Shown piece by piece: positions 1 through 6,097 of a stretch of DNA of 8,689 bases. The notes under the pieces are model-generated. The model ran no database searches. It had not been told where the DNA came from and was given only the letters and a program-made list of their open reading frames with translations. The stretch spans positions 1 to 8,689 of the forward strand of contig URKV01000076.1 in NCBI GenBank assembly GCA_900548565.1, in the 5' to 3' direction. Position 1 is the first letter of the stretch. Each line of letters starts with the position of its first letter. The DNA comes from an uncultured Collinsella sp. GTDB taxonomy: Bacteria > Actinomycetota > Coriobacteriia > Coriobacteriales > Coriobacteriaceae. A program made the translations under genes and the position numbers.

Positions 1-54
1 CCGAGATCTACACGCGTAAAATCGTCGGCAGCGTCAGATGTGTATAAGAGACAG
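1..54. other. Illumina Nextera i5 adapter (non-genomic)
   Basis: Bases 1-13 match the end of the P5 flow-cell oligo, 14-21 (GCGTAAAA) occupy the i5 index slot, 22-35 match the Nextera read-1 adapter stem, and 36-54 (AGATGTGTATAAGAGACAG) are the 19-bp Tn5 mosaic end. The index is one base away from the standard S517 index as I recall it. This is untrimmed library adapter joined to genomic DNA at base 55. It is not a biological transposon end, and any peptide read through it is artificial. Confidence 0.97.
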
Positions 55-2452
55 CCGTGTCCTCAACGGACTCGGCCAGGTCGAACTCGGGCCAGGCGGC
101 GGTGTAGGCGTTACCCTCGCAGCCAAGGGCCTCGTGCCACAGCTCGTCGGCCCAGAACGGGCAGATGGGGGCAAGGACACTCACGATGTCCTTGGCCACG
201 CCGTAGCACAGCGCCTTGTCGCGGGCGGTACCCTCGGTGGCGTTGAGGTAGGCGCTCGCCGCGTTGACGAGCTCCATGACGGCCGAGATGGCGGTGTTGA
301 ACTGGCCGCGATCGAAGTCCTCGGTGCACTTGGCGATGGTGCGGTGACGCTCGCGATAGAGCTTCATCGCAACCTCGTCGAGCGCGGACTTGTCGAAGGC
401 CACGTTGGCATCGCCGGACTGGACGAGCTGCCAAACGATACGCCAGGCGCGCTTGATGAAGCGGTTGGCGCCCTCAACGGCCTTGGGATCCCAGTCGAAG
501 TCCTTCTCGGGCGGGGCGATAAACAGGATCGCCAAACGCATGGTGTCGGCGCCGTAGGGCTCGATGACCGAGCTCGGGGGCACGACGTTGCCCTTGGACT
601 TAGACATGGTGTCGCCGTTCTCGTCCTTGACCATGCCCTGGCACAGCAGGTTAGTGAAGGGCTCGTCCACGCTCAGCAGGCCCAGGTCGCGCAGTGCCTT
701 GGTAAAGAAGCGGCTGTAGAGCAGGTGCAGAATGGCGTGCTCGATGCCGCCGATGTAGTTATCGACGGGCATCCAACGGTCGGCGGCCTCGCGGGAGAAG
801 GGCAGCTCGGTGTTGTGCGGATCGGTATAGCGTAGGTAATACCAGCTGGAGCAGGTGAAGGTGTCCATGGTATCGGTCTCGCGCTTGGCCGGGCGGCCGC
901 AGACCGGGCAGGTGGTCTCGTAGAACTCCTTGCACTCGGCGAGGGTTTCGCCGGCGCCCAGGTCCAGGTTCTCGGGCAGCGTCACCGGCAGCTGATCCTC
1001 GGGCACGGGCACGATACCGCAGTGCTCGCAGTGAATGGCCGGGATGGGGTTGCCCCAGTAGCGCTGACGGGAAATGAGCCAGTCGCGCAGACGGAACTCG
1101 ACCTTGCGACGACCACAGTCCATGGCCTCGAGGTCGGCCACGATCGCAGCCTCGCCCTCGGAGTGCTTGCCGCCGCGCATGCCGGTGTACTTGCCGGACT
1201 GGACGAGCGTGCCCTCGGCAGCGTGGGCGCAATCCCAGTCGACGGTCTCGGCATGGAAGGTATCGATGGTCTCACCGCTGGCCTCGACGGCAGCGCGATC
1301 GTCATCGTCCAGGATGATCGGCACGATCGGCAGGTCGTACTTACGGGCAAACTCAAAGTCGCGCTGGTCGCCACAGGGAACGGCCATGACGGCACCGGTA
1401 CCGTAGTCGGCAACGACATAATCGGCAACCCACACGGGGACCTTCTCGCCGTTGACGGGGTTTACCACATAGCGGCCCGTGAAGGCACCGTGCTTCTCGA
1501 GGGTGCCCTGGGCACGCTCGACGGCAGAGATATGCTTGGAGTCCTCAACGATCTTGGTGACGGCCTCCTCGTACTCCGTGCCCTCGACGAGCTCGTGCAG
1601 GCCGGCGTACTCGGGAGCCAGGACAAAGAAGGAGACGCCAAAAAGGGTATCGGCACGCGTAGTGAAGACGGTGATCTTGCCCTCATCGCCCTCAATGGGC
1701 TCGCCATCCTGGTCGCACAGGGTAAAGTCGACCTCGGCGCCCTCGGAGCGACCGATCCAGTTGGCCTGCATCTGCTTGACGCGCTCGGGCCAGCCGGGGA
1801 GCTTCTCCAGATCGTCGAGCAGCTCCTGAGAGTACTCGGTAATCTTGTAGTACCACTGCTCAAGGTCGCGTTTCTCGGGCTCGGTGCCGCAACGCCAGCA
1901 CTTGCCCTCGGTGACCTGCTCGTTAGCCAGAACGGTCTTGCAGGTGGGGCACCAGTTGACCGGGTTCTTCTTGCGGTAGACCAGGCCCTTTTCCCACATC
2001 TTCTCAAAGATCCACTGACCCCAACGGTAGTAGTCGGGGCTGCAGGTCTTGACCATGCGATCCAGATCGTAGGAGAAGCCCATGCGCTTCATCGTGGTGA
2101 GCGCCTGGTCCATGTTCTTATACGTCCAGGCGGCAGCCTGCGTGTTGTGCTTGATGGCGGCGTTCTCGGCGGGCAGGCCAAAGGCGTCAAAGCCGATGGG
2201 GTGCAACACGTCGTAGCCGCGCATGCGGGCCTGACGGGCCATGGCATCGCCGATGGTATAGTTGCGCGCGTGGCCCATGTGCAGGTCGCCCGACGGATAC
2301 GGGAACATCTCGAGCACATACTTTTTGGGCTTGCTGTCGTCGGTGTCGACGGCAAAGAGGTTGGAGTCCTCCCAGGCCTTCATCCACCGGGACTCAATGG
2401 CCTGCGCGTCGTAGGCAGGGATCTCGTCCTTATGATCTGTGCAATCGCACAT
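55..2452 (-). CDS. leuS: Leucyl-tRNA synthetase, 3'-truncated by the contig end
   Basis: Class Ia aminoacyl-tRNA synthetase that charges tRNA-Leu with leucine in the cytoplasm. 799 genuine residues are visible. They include the HIGH-type motif HMGH at 58-61, a first zinc site (C168/C171 with C185/C188), the CP1 editing domain with TTRADT at 264-269 and a GTGAVMAVP segment near 350 followed by DQRD, a second zinc site (C475/C478 with C515/C518), and a KMSKS-type loop at 615-619 that reads TMSKS. The anticodon-binding helical domain follows from about 655. The last residues and the small C-terminal tRNA-binding domain, probably several dozen residues, are missing because the sequence runs into adapter at base 54. 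The ATG at 2452 is chosen because AAAGGAG lies 5 nt upstream and the protein starts in normal LeuRS fashion; an in-frame upstream extension to 2578 would be read from a hairpin. The family call is certain. Confidence 0.97.
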
Positions 2453-2457
2453 ATCAG

Positions 2458-2464
2458 CTCCTTT
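2458..2464 (-). promoter_or_regulatory. Ribosome binding site of leuS
   Basis: AAAGGAG on the minus strand lies 5 nt before the ATG at 2452. It fixes the leuS start and argues against the 42-codon upstream extension that is open in the same frame. The base of the large leader hairpin (2479) is only 14 nt upstream of this site. Confidence 0.85.
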
Positions 2465-2478
2465 GTTAGCTGGGTTGG

Positions 2479-2596
2479 GGCGGGGCGTTCTTACCTTTGC
2501 TCGCTGCTGCGGACAGTCCTGCTCGCACGAAGAGCACATTAAGTGCTCTTCGGCTCGTGCGGAACTTGCAGCGAGCAAAGGTAAGAACGCCCCGCC
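2479..2596. repeat. 118-bp inverted repeat in the leuS leader
   Basis: The outer arms 2479-2506 and 2569-2596 are perfectly complementary over 28 bp. An inner pair, 2528-2537 with 2543-2552 (10 bp, loop ATTAA), forms the tip. Between them an alternative pairing exists: CGCACGA at 2524-2530 can pair with TCGTGCG at 2555-2561, which competes with the tip stem. In leuS mRNA this would be a very stable hairpin just upstream of the ribosome binding site. I see no T-box signature (no AGGGTGG-like antiterminator sequence) and no U-run after it. It could be a regulatory leader or a copy of a dispersed palindromic element; the sequence alone does not decide. Confidence 0.85.
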
Positions 2597-2614
2597 ACAT
2601 CGTTAACTCGCATG

Positions 2615-2623
2615 ATGATAGCA
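2615..2623 (-). promoter_or_regulatory. Candidate extended -10 promoter for leuS
   Basis: The minus strand reads TGCTATCAT, a TGn extended -10 followed by TATCAT (5 of 6 matches to TATAAT). It sits between the guaB terminator stem and the leuS leader hairpin. There is no good -35 box, since that position falls inside the terminator stem. Transcription would begin near 2608, just before the 118-bp hairpin. Confidence 0.35.
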
Positions 2624-2631
2624 AATACAAC

Positions 2632-2666
2632 AAGCGAGATGCCTGCGACTTGCAGGCATCTCGCTT
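2632..2666 (-). terminator. Probable intrinsic terminator of guaB
   Basis: A perfect 15-bp stem (2632-2646 with 2652-2666) closes a 5-nt loop. On the minus strand it is followed by GTTGTATTTG, a moderately T-rich tail rather than a clean T-run. It lies about 160 bp after the guaB stop and before the leuS leader, so it would separate the two transcripts. No plus-strand gene ends here. Confidence 0.6.
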
Positions 2667-2727
2667 TATCTAAATAACGTGGTTGTGGATCAACCGCTAA
2701 TTGTTACCAGCCCAAGCATGGTCGGGT

Positions 2728-2820
2728 TTTCCAAGTGCCGCAGATTGCCGTGAAAGAGGAGCGACGCGTACTTTGGTACGCGAGCGACGGTTTGAACGGC
2801 AAGGTGCGGTGCTTGGGAAA
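2728..2820. repeat. Imperfect ~93-bp inverted repeat after guaB
   Basis: The outer arms 2728-2751 and 2796-2820 pair over about 24 positions, with one bulged base, two mismatches and two G-T wobbles. The core is a perfect 7-bp stem CGCGTAC/GTACGCG (2765-2771 with 2776-2782) around the loop TTTG. The flanks of the core instead carry a direct repeat, GAGCGAC. The outer arm can also pair in another register: CCCAAGCA at 2711-2718 with TGCTTGGG at 2810-2817. It starts 5 bp past the guaB stop codon. As RNA it folds better from the plus strand, because the wobble pairs become A-C mismatches on the guaB strand. It has no T-run, so it is not a standard terminator. Confidence 0.65.
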
Positions 2821-2825
2821 GCCGC

Positions 2826-4337
2826 TTAGCGGTAGCTGACGCTCTGTTGGGAATCCTTGACGACTACGTCGTGGGCGCCGCCTTCGACGATGGAGGTGGA
2901 GCTTACCAGGGTCAGGCGTGCCTTTTCCTGGAGCTCGGGGATCGAGAGGGCACCGCAGTTGCACATCGTCGACTTGACCTTATAGAGCGTGCCGCCCACG
3001 CCGTCCTTGAGGGAGCCGGCGTAGGGAACGTAGGAGTCGACGCCCTCGACGAAGCTAAGCTTCGCGGCGCCGCCCAGGTCGTAGCGCTGCCAGTTGCGAG
3101 CACGCGCAGAACCCTCGCCCCAGTACTCCTTCATGTACTGACCGTTCACGTTGACGCGCTCGGTCGGGCTCTCGTCAAAGCGGGCGAAGTAACGACCCAG
3201 CATCATAAAGTCTGCACCCATGGCCAGGGCGAGCGTCATGTGGTAGTCGTAGACGATGCCGCCGTCGGAGCACACGGGCACGTAGACACCGGTCTCCTCG
3301 TAGTACTCGTCACGGGCGCGGCAGACGTCGATCAGCGCGGTGGCCTGGCCACGGCCGATACCCTTGGTCTCACGGGTGATGCAGATGGAGCCGCCGCCGA
3401 TACCGACCTTGATGAAGTCGGCACCGCAGTCTGCCAGGAAGCGGAAGCCCTCGGCATCGACGACGTTACCGGCGCCGACTTTGACGTCCTCGCCGTAGTT
3501 GGCGCGGATCCACTCGATGGTGCGCTTCTGCCACTCGCTGAAGCCCTCGGAGGAGTCGATGCACAGAACGTCGGCACCAGCCTCGATGAGCAGCGGCACG
3601 CGCTCGGCATAGTCGCGGGTGTTGATACCGGCGCCGACCATGTAGCGCTTGTCGTTATCGAGCAGCTCGTTGGGGTTGGTCTTGTGGCTGTCGTAGTCCT
3701 TGCGGAAGACAATGCCCATGAGGTGATCGTAGTCGTCGACGATGGGCAGGGCGTTGAGCTTGTTGTCCCAGATGACGTCGTTGGCAACCTTGAGGCTGAT
3801 GTTCTTGTCGCCCACGATGAGCTGCTCACGCGGGGTCATGAACTCGGAGACCTTCGTCTGGTGGTCATCGCGACTGGGGCGATAGTCACGGCTGGTGACG
3901 ATGCCCAGGAGCTTGCCCTTGGGGGTGCCGTCGTCGGTGACCGGCATGGTGGAGTGACCGGTCTTCTCCTTGAGCTCGATGACCTGCTCCATGGTCATAT
4001 CGGGGGTCAGCGTGGAATCGGACTGAACGAAGCCGGCCTTGTGATCCTTGACGGCCTTGACCATAGCGGCCTCGGACTCGGCGCTCTGGGAACCGTAAAT
4101 GAAGGACAGGCCGCCCTCGGTAGCGAGCGCGACACCCATATCGACGCCCGAGACGGACTGCATGATGGCGGAAACCATGGGGATGTTCAGGGTGATTGCC
4201 GGCTTCTCACCGCGCTTAAAGCGGGTTAGCGGCGTCTTAAGAGAGACGTTGTTGGGGATGCACTGCGAAGACGAGTAACCAGGGACCAGCAGATACTCCG
4301 AAAACGTGTGGGACTCACCGGGAAAGAACGTAGCCAT
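2826..4337 (-). CDS. guaB: IMP dehydrogenase, Tritrichomonas-like type
   Basis: NAD-dependent oxidation of IMP to XMP, the committed step of guanine nucleotide synthesis, in the cytoplasm as a tetramer. The protein has 503 residues: a TIM barrel interrupted at about 103-220 by a CBS-domain pair. The K+-binding loop and catalytic cysteine read GIGGGSIC, with the thiol at C319. D261 (in CIDSSEG) and the flap dyad R418-Y419 (in NWQRYDLGG) are present. From memory, the length and all these residue numbers coincide with the T. foetus enzyme, and long stretches look near-identical to it (for example around 340-440). This clade has GGGSICITR where common bacterial enzymes have GPGSICTTR. The ATG at 4337 has AAAGGAG 4 nt upstream. 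It stands alone, divergent from the ModE-like gene. Confidence 0.96.
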   Translation of the reverse strand: MATFFPGESHTFSEYLLVPGYSSSQCIPNNVSLKTPLTRFKRGEKPAITLNIPMVSAIMQSVSGVDMGVALATEGGLSFIYGSQSAESEAAMVKAVKDHKAGFVQSDSTLTPDMTMEQVIELKEKTGHSTMPVTDDGTPKGKLLGIVTSRDYRPSRDDHQTKVSEFMTPREQLIVGDKNISLKVANDVIWDNKLNALPIVDDYDHLMGIVFRKDYDSHKTNPNELLDNDKRYMVGAGINTRDYAERVPLLIEAGADVLCIDSSEGFSEWQKRTIEWIRANYGEDVKVGAGNVVDAEGFRFLADCGADFIKVGIGGGSICITRETKGIGRGQATALIDVCRARDEYYEETGVYVPVCSDGGIVYDYHMTLALAMGADFMMLGRYFARFDESPTERVNVNGQYMKEYWGEGSARARNWQRYDLGGAAKLSFVEGVDSYVPYAGSLKDGVGGTLYKVKSTMCNCGALSIPELQEKARLTLVSSTSIVEGGAHDVVVKDSQQSVSYR

Positions 4338-4395
4338 GTTTCTCCTTTTTCCATGCGACCGGTCGGCTGCAGGCCTCGTAGGACCCAGCCCAACC

Positions 4396-4407
4396 TTGGG
4401 CGCCCAA
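4396..4407. promoter_or_regulatory. 12-bp palindrome, possible operator
   Basis: TTGGGCGCCCAA is a perfect palindrome in the divergent region between guaB and the ModE-like gene. It is followed at 4403-4414 by a second, weaker dyad, CCCAATACTGGG. The position suits a regulator binding site controlling either gene, but nothing in the sequence identifies the protein that would bind. Confidence 0.3.
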
Positions 4408-4437
4408 TACTGGGGAAGTATCTTAACGCACTTTGAC

Positions 4438-4446
4438 TGCTACAAT
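4438..4446 (+). promoter_or_regulatory. Candidate extended -10 promoter of the ModE-like gene
   Basis: TGCTACAAT is a TGn extended -10 with TACAAT (5 of 6 matches). No convincing -35 lies 16-18 bp upstream. A TTGACT at 4433-4438 overlaps this element and has no good -10 of its own. The resulting leader of about 75 nt contains a small perfect hairpin, GTTTGC/GCAAAC, at 4491-4505. Confidence 0.35.
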
Positions 4447-4530
4447 GCATGATTTAAGAAGAGCACACGAGGGCTTGACGCAGGCTTTGCGTTTGCCCAG
4501 CAAACACTTTAGCGGGGAGACGTGGAGCAA

Positions 4531-4875
4531 ATGGAGTACAAGACGACGGCAAAATTGGTCATTCAAGCGTGCGACAAGGATCTGCCGGGCGTGTTCGGCC
4601 ACGGCTGCGTCTTGCTGCTGCAGGGTATTGCCCGCGAGCACTCGCTCAACCGCGCCGCCAAGAGCATGGGCATGGCGTATTCCAAGGCCTGGCGCATTGT
4701 AAACGAGGCCGAAGGCCAGCTGGGCTGCAAGCTCATCGAGCGCGACGGCGCCCGCGGATCCACGCTCACCCCCGCCGGCGAGCGAGCCATCGAAGTCTAC
4801 GAGACGTTGCAGGGCGAGATCAACAACGTCATCGCCACCAAAGCCAACGCCCTCATCGCCAGCATCAAAGAGTAG
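4531..4875 (+). CDS. Single-domain ModE-type winged-helix regulator
   Basis: 114-residue cytoplasmic DNA-binding protein. It has the LysR/ModE-like winged helix: a helix-turn-helix around LNRAAKSMGMAYSKAWRIV, then a wing with LIERDGARGSTLTPAGE, and a C-terminal helix likely used for dimerisation. Full ModE proteins add a molybdate-binding TOBE domain; here the protein stops after the DNA-binding part, so nothing shows that it senses molybdate. No molybdate transport or cofactor genes are visible. The start is uncertain. ATG 4531 has GGGGAG 11 nt upstream and GGAG 3 nt upstream; an in-frame GTG at 4522 would add three residues but leaves only 2 nt to GGGGAG. It is divergent from guaB and convergent with the PLP-family gene. 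Confidence 0.85.
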   Translation: MEYKTTAKLVIQACDKDLPGVFGHGCVLLLQGIAREHSLNRAAKSMGMAYSKAWRIVNEAEGQLGCKLIERDGARGSTLTPAGERAIEVYETLQGEINNVIATKANALIASIKE

Positions 4876-4915
4876 CCCATTTGGGACGGGGCCTTATAGC
4901 CACACAACCCCTTCT

Positions 4916-4990
4916 CATAAGTTGCGGTGAAATAGGGGCTGTTTATGCGGTTAAAGCCGTAAATCAATCCCTATTTCACCGCAACTTATG
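4916..4990. repeat. 75-bp hairpin with perfect 22-bp arms between convergent genes
   Basis: Arms 4916-4937 and 4969-4990 are perfect complements over 22 bp. The 31-nt interior has a further partial stem (TTTA/TAAA and CGG/CCG). It lies between the 3' ends of the ModE-like gene (4875) and the PLP-family gene (5009), so it could stop or stabilise transcripts from both sides. Neither strand has a T-run after the stem, so a classic intrinsic terminator is not supported. The near-perfect symmetry also fits a dispersed palindromic element. Confidence 0.85.
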
Positions 4991-5008
4991 GAGTCGAGGA
5001 TGATTTAG

Positions 5009-6019
5009 CTAGTTGCGGAGGGCGTTATCTAGGGCGGACGCTACGACCAGGGGGTTGTCGGTGCCGGCGAAGAGGCGGATGGTGCTCCCCTGCTTGCCGC
5101 GCGTGGCCGAGAGGCGCGTCGTTGCGCCGCCGGCGGGCGATGTACGAAACTCCCCCGGCAGAGCATCGAAGAAATCACCCGCACTGCGCTCGATAAGGTC
5201 AAACTCAACTGCCGGGCCAAAGCCGTGCTCGAGGATTCCCGTTGCAACCACATGGTCGGGATGCGAGCTCAACCCGGGATAGCGCACGCTGCGCACCATC
5301 TCGTTGGCGGCCAGATACTCGGCTAGCGCACGGGCGCGATCGAAATGCGCCTGCATGCGGACGTCGAGCGAGTCCAGTCCCCGCTCCAGCACACCGGCCT
5401 CGTCAGCAGTCAATTCAAACTTGGCCAAGCCACAGCCCTCAAGCAGGGCATGCGCGCACTCGGCCGCGGCATCCACGCGATGGCGCTTGAGCTGCGAGCG
5501 CGCCACCGAAGCGGCAACGAGCTTGCGCTGTGCCTTACCAGCACACACGCGATCGGACGCGTCGAGCGACAGCACGGCACCCAAGCGCAGCGGATCGCAC
5601 CCAAAGACGCCAGGCACCGTGTTATCTACCACGAGCAGCGCGCGTGCCTCGCGAGCCGCGCGACCCAGAGCACGAAGATCGGGCACACGCAGACCAAACC
5701 CGCCGATGGAGTTGACGAACCACCACAGGTGCGGACCCTCAGCGTCAAACGAGCCGGCAAAGCCACCGGACGCCGCAGCAAACGCCTCGACAGACGGCTC
5801 CCCCACCATCACAACATCGCAGCCGTCAAATCCGCTCGCAAACGCATCGGCAAAATCGTCCGCAAAGGCCACCAGGCGGTCACCGGGACGCACAATCCCC
5901 AACAAAGACAGAGCCGCCGGCACATGCAGGGCCGCAACAAGACGCGCCTCACGCGCGCCGGTCCTTACAGCCCAGGACTCTTCTAGCTGCTGTACATCCA
6001 CAAGGCACCGCCCCTTCAT
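5009..6019 (-). CDS. Degenerate Cys/Met-metabolism PLP-family protein
   Basis: 336 residues from ATG 6019, with the fold-type I layout of the cystathionine gamma-synthase/beta-lyase family. Recognisable parts are the VVDNT strand with the pyridine-binding aspartate D132, the YPGL-SHPDH segment, and a C-terminal IRLFAGTDNP that matches the family's substrate-carboxylate arginine region. Key residues are missing. Counting from VDNT, the Schiff-base lysine of the S-A-T-K-Y motif aligns with R157 (in DASDRVCAGK); the nearest lysine is K162, five residues on. The N-terminal YxRxxNPT region is absent, the SGM phosphate-binding turn is lost, and ETPTNP is replaced by VNSIGGFG. Members usually have 380-430 residues. 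It is probably not a normal PLP enzyme; its role is unknown. ATG 6019 has no ribosome binding site, whereas GTG 6001 has AAGGGG 9 nt upstream and may be the real start (330 residues). The reading frame is intact and coding-like, so decay is not obvious. Confidence 0.75.
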   Translation of the reverse strand: MKGRCLVDVQQLEESWAVRTGAREARLVAALHVPAALSLLGIVRPGDRLVAFADDFADAFASGFDGCDVVMVGEPSVEAFAAASGGFAGSFDAEGPHLWWFVNSIGGFGLRVPDLRALGRAAREARALLVVDNTVPGVFGCDPLRLGAVLSLDASDRVCAGKAQRKLVAASVARSQLKRHRVDAAAECAHALLEGCGLAKFELTADEAGVLERGLDSLDVRMQAHFDRARALAEYLAANEMVRSVRYPGLSSHPDHVVATGILEHGFGPAVEFDLIERSAGDFFDALPGEFRTSPAGGATTRLSATRGKQGSTIRLFAGTDNPLVVASALDNALRN

Positions 6020-6023
6020 AAGC

Positions 6024-6059
6024 AAAAACCCACGATGTGGGTGTTCCCCGCATCGTGGG
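6024..6059 (-). terminator. Intrinsic terminator of the sucrose genes
   Basis: On the minus strand, a 13-bp GC-rich stem (6047-6059 with 6029-6041, one G-T wobble in the plus-strand sense) with a 5-nt loop is followed directly by TTTTT (6028-6024). It lies about 40 bp after the scrB stop. The T-run ends only 4 nt before the ATG at 6019 of the next gene, which must therefore use readthrough or a promoter at or inside this element. Confidence 0.88.
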
Positions 6060-6097
6060 CAACGGCTGCAGTATAGCGCCGATATGCGACGAATCGC

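Noticed and set aside
36..54. Tn5 end as evidence of a transposon insertion
   Set aside because: The mosaic end is preceded by index and P5 sequences in library order, so it is sequencing adapter.
38..835. Plus-strand open frame beginning MCIRDS
   Set aside because: Its start lies in the Nextera adapter and the rest is antisense to leuS. It is an artefact.
1022..2542. Long plus-strand open frame (506 codons) across leuS
   Set aside because: It is the mirror of a certain leuS gene in high-GC sequence. Its translation is a low-complexity L/V/G/A/D-rich string with no domain, and it has no ribosome binding site.
2453..2578. 42-codon N-terminal extension of LeuRS
   Set aside because: It is open in frame but translated from the inverted repeat, with no homologous LeuRS N terminus in memory. 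The ATG at 2452 has a strong ribosome binding site.
2453..2610. T-box riboswitch for leuS
   Set aside because: Expected for some synthetase leaders, but no AGGGTGG-like antiterminator sequence and no terminator T-run are present.
2704..2964. Minus-strand 86-codon open frame overlapping the guaB 3' end
   Set aside because: It consists of the out-of-frame guaB end plus the inverted repeat. The product is arginine/proline-rich without a domain or start signal.
2847..4229. Long plus-strand open frame (460 codons) across guaB
   Set aside because: It lies antisense to guaB, whose catalytic residues are all present. The composition is a shadow pattern with no recognisable motif.
4916..4990. Hairpin called as a bidirectional intrinsic terminator
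   Set aside because: Neither strand has a T-run after the stem, so it was listed as an inverted repeat instead.
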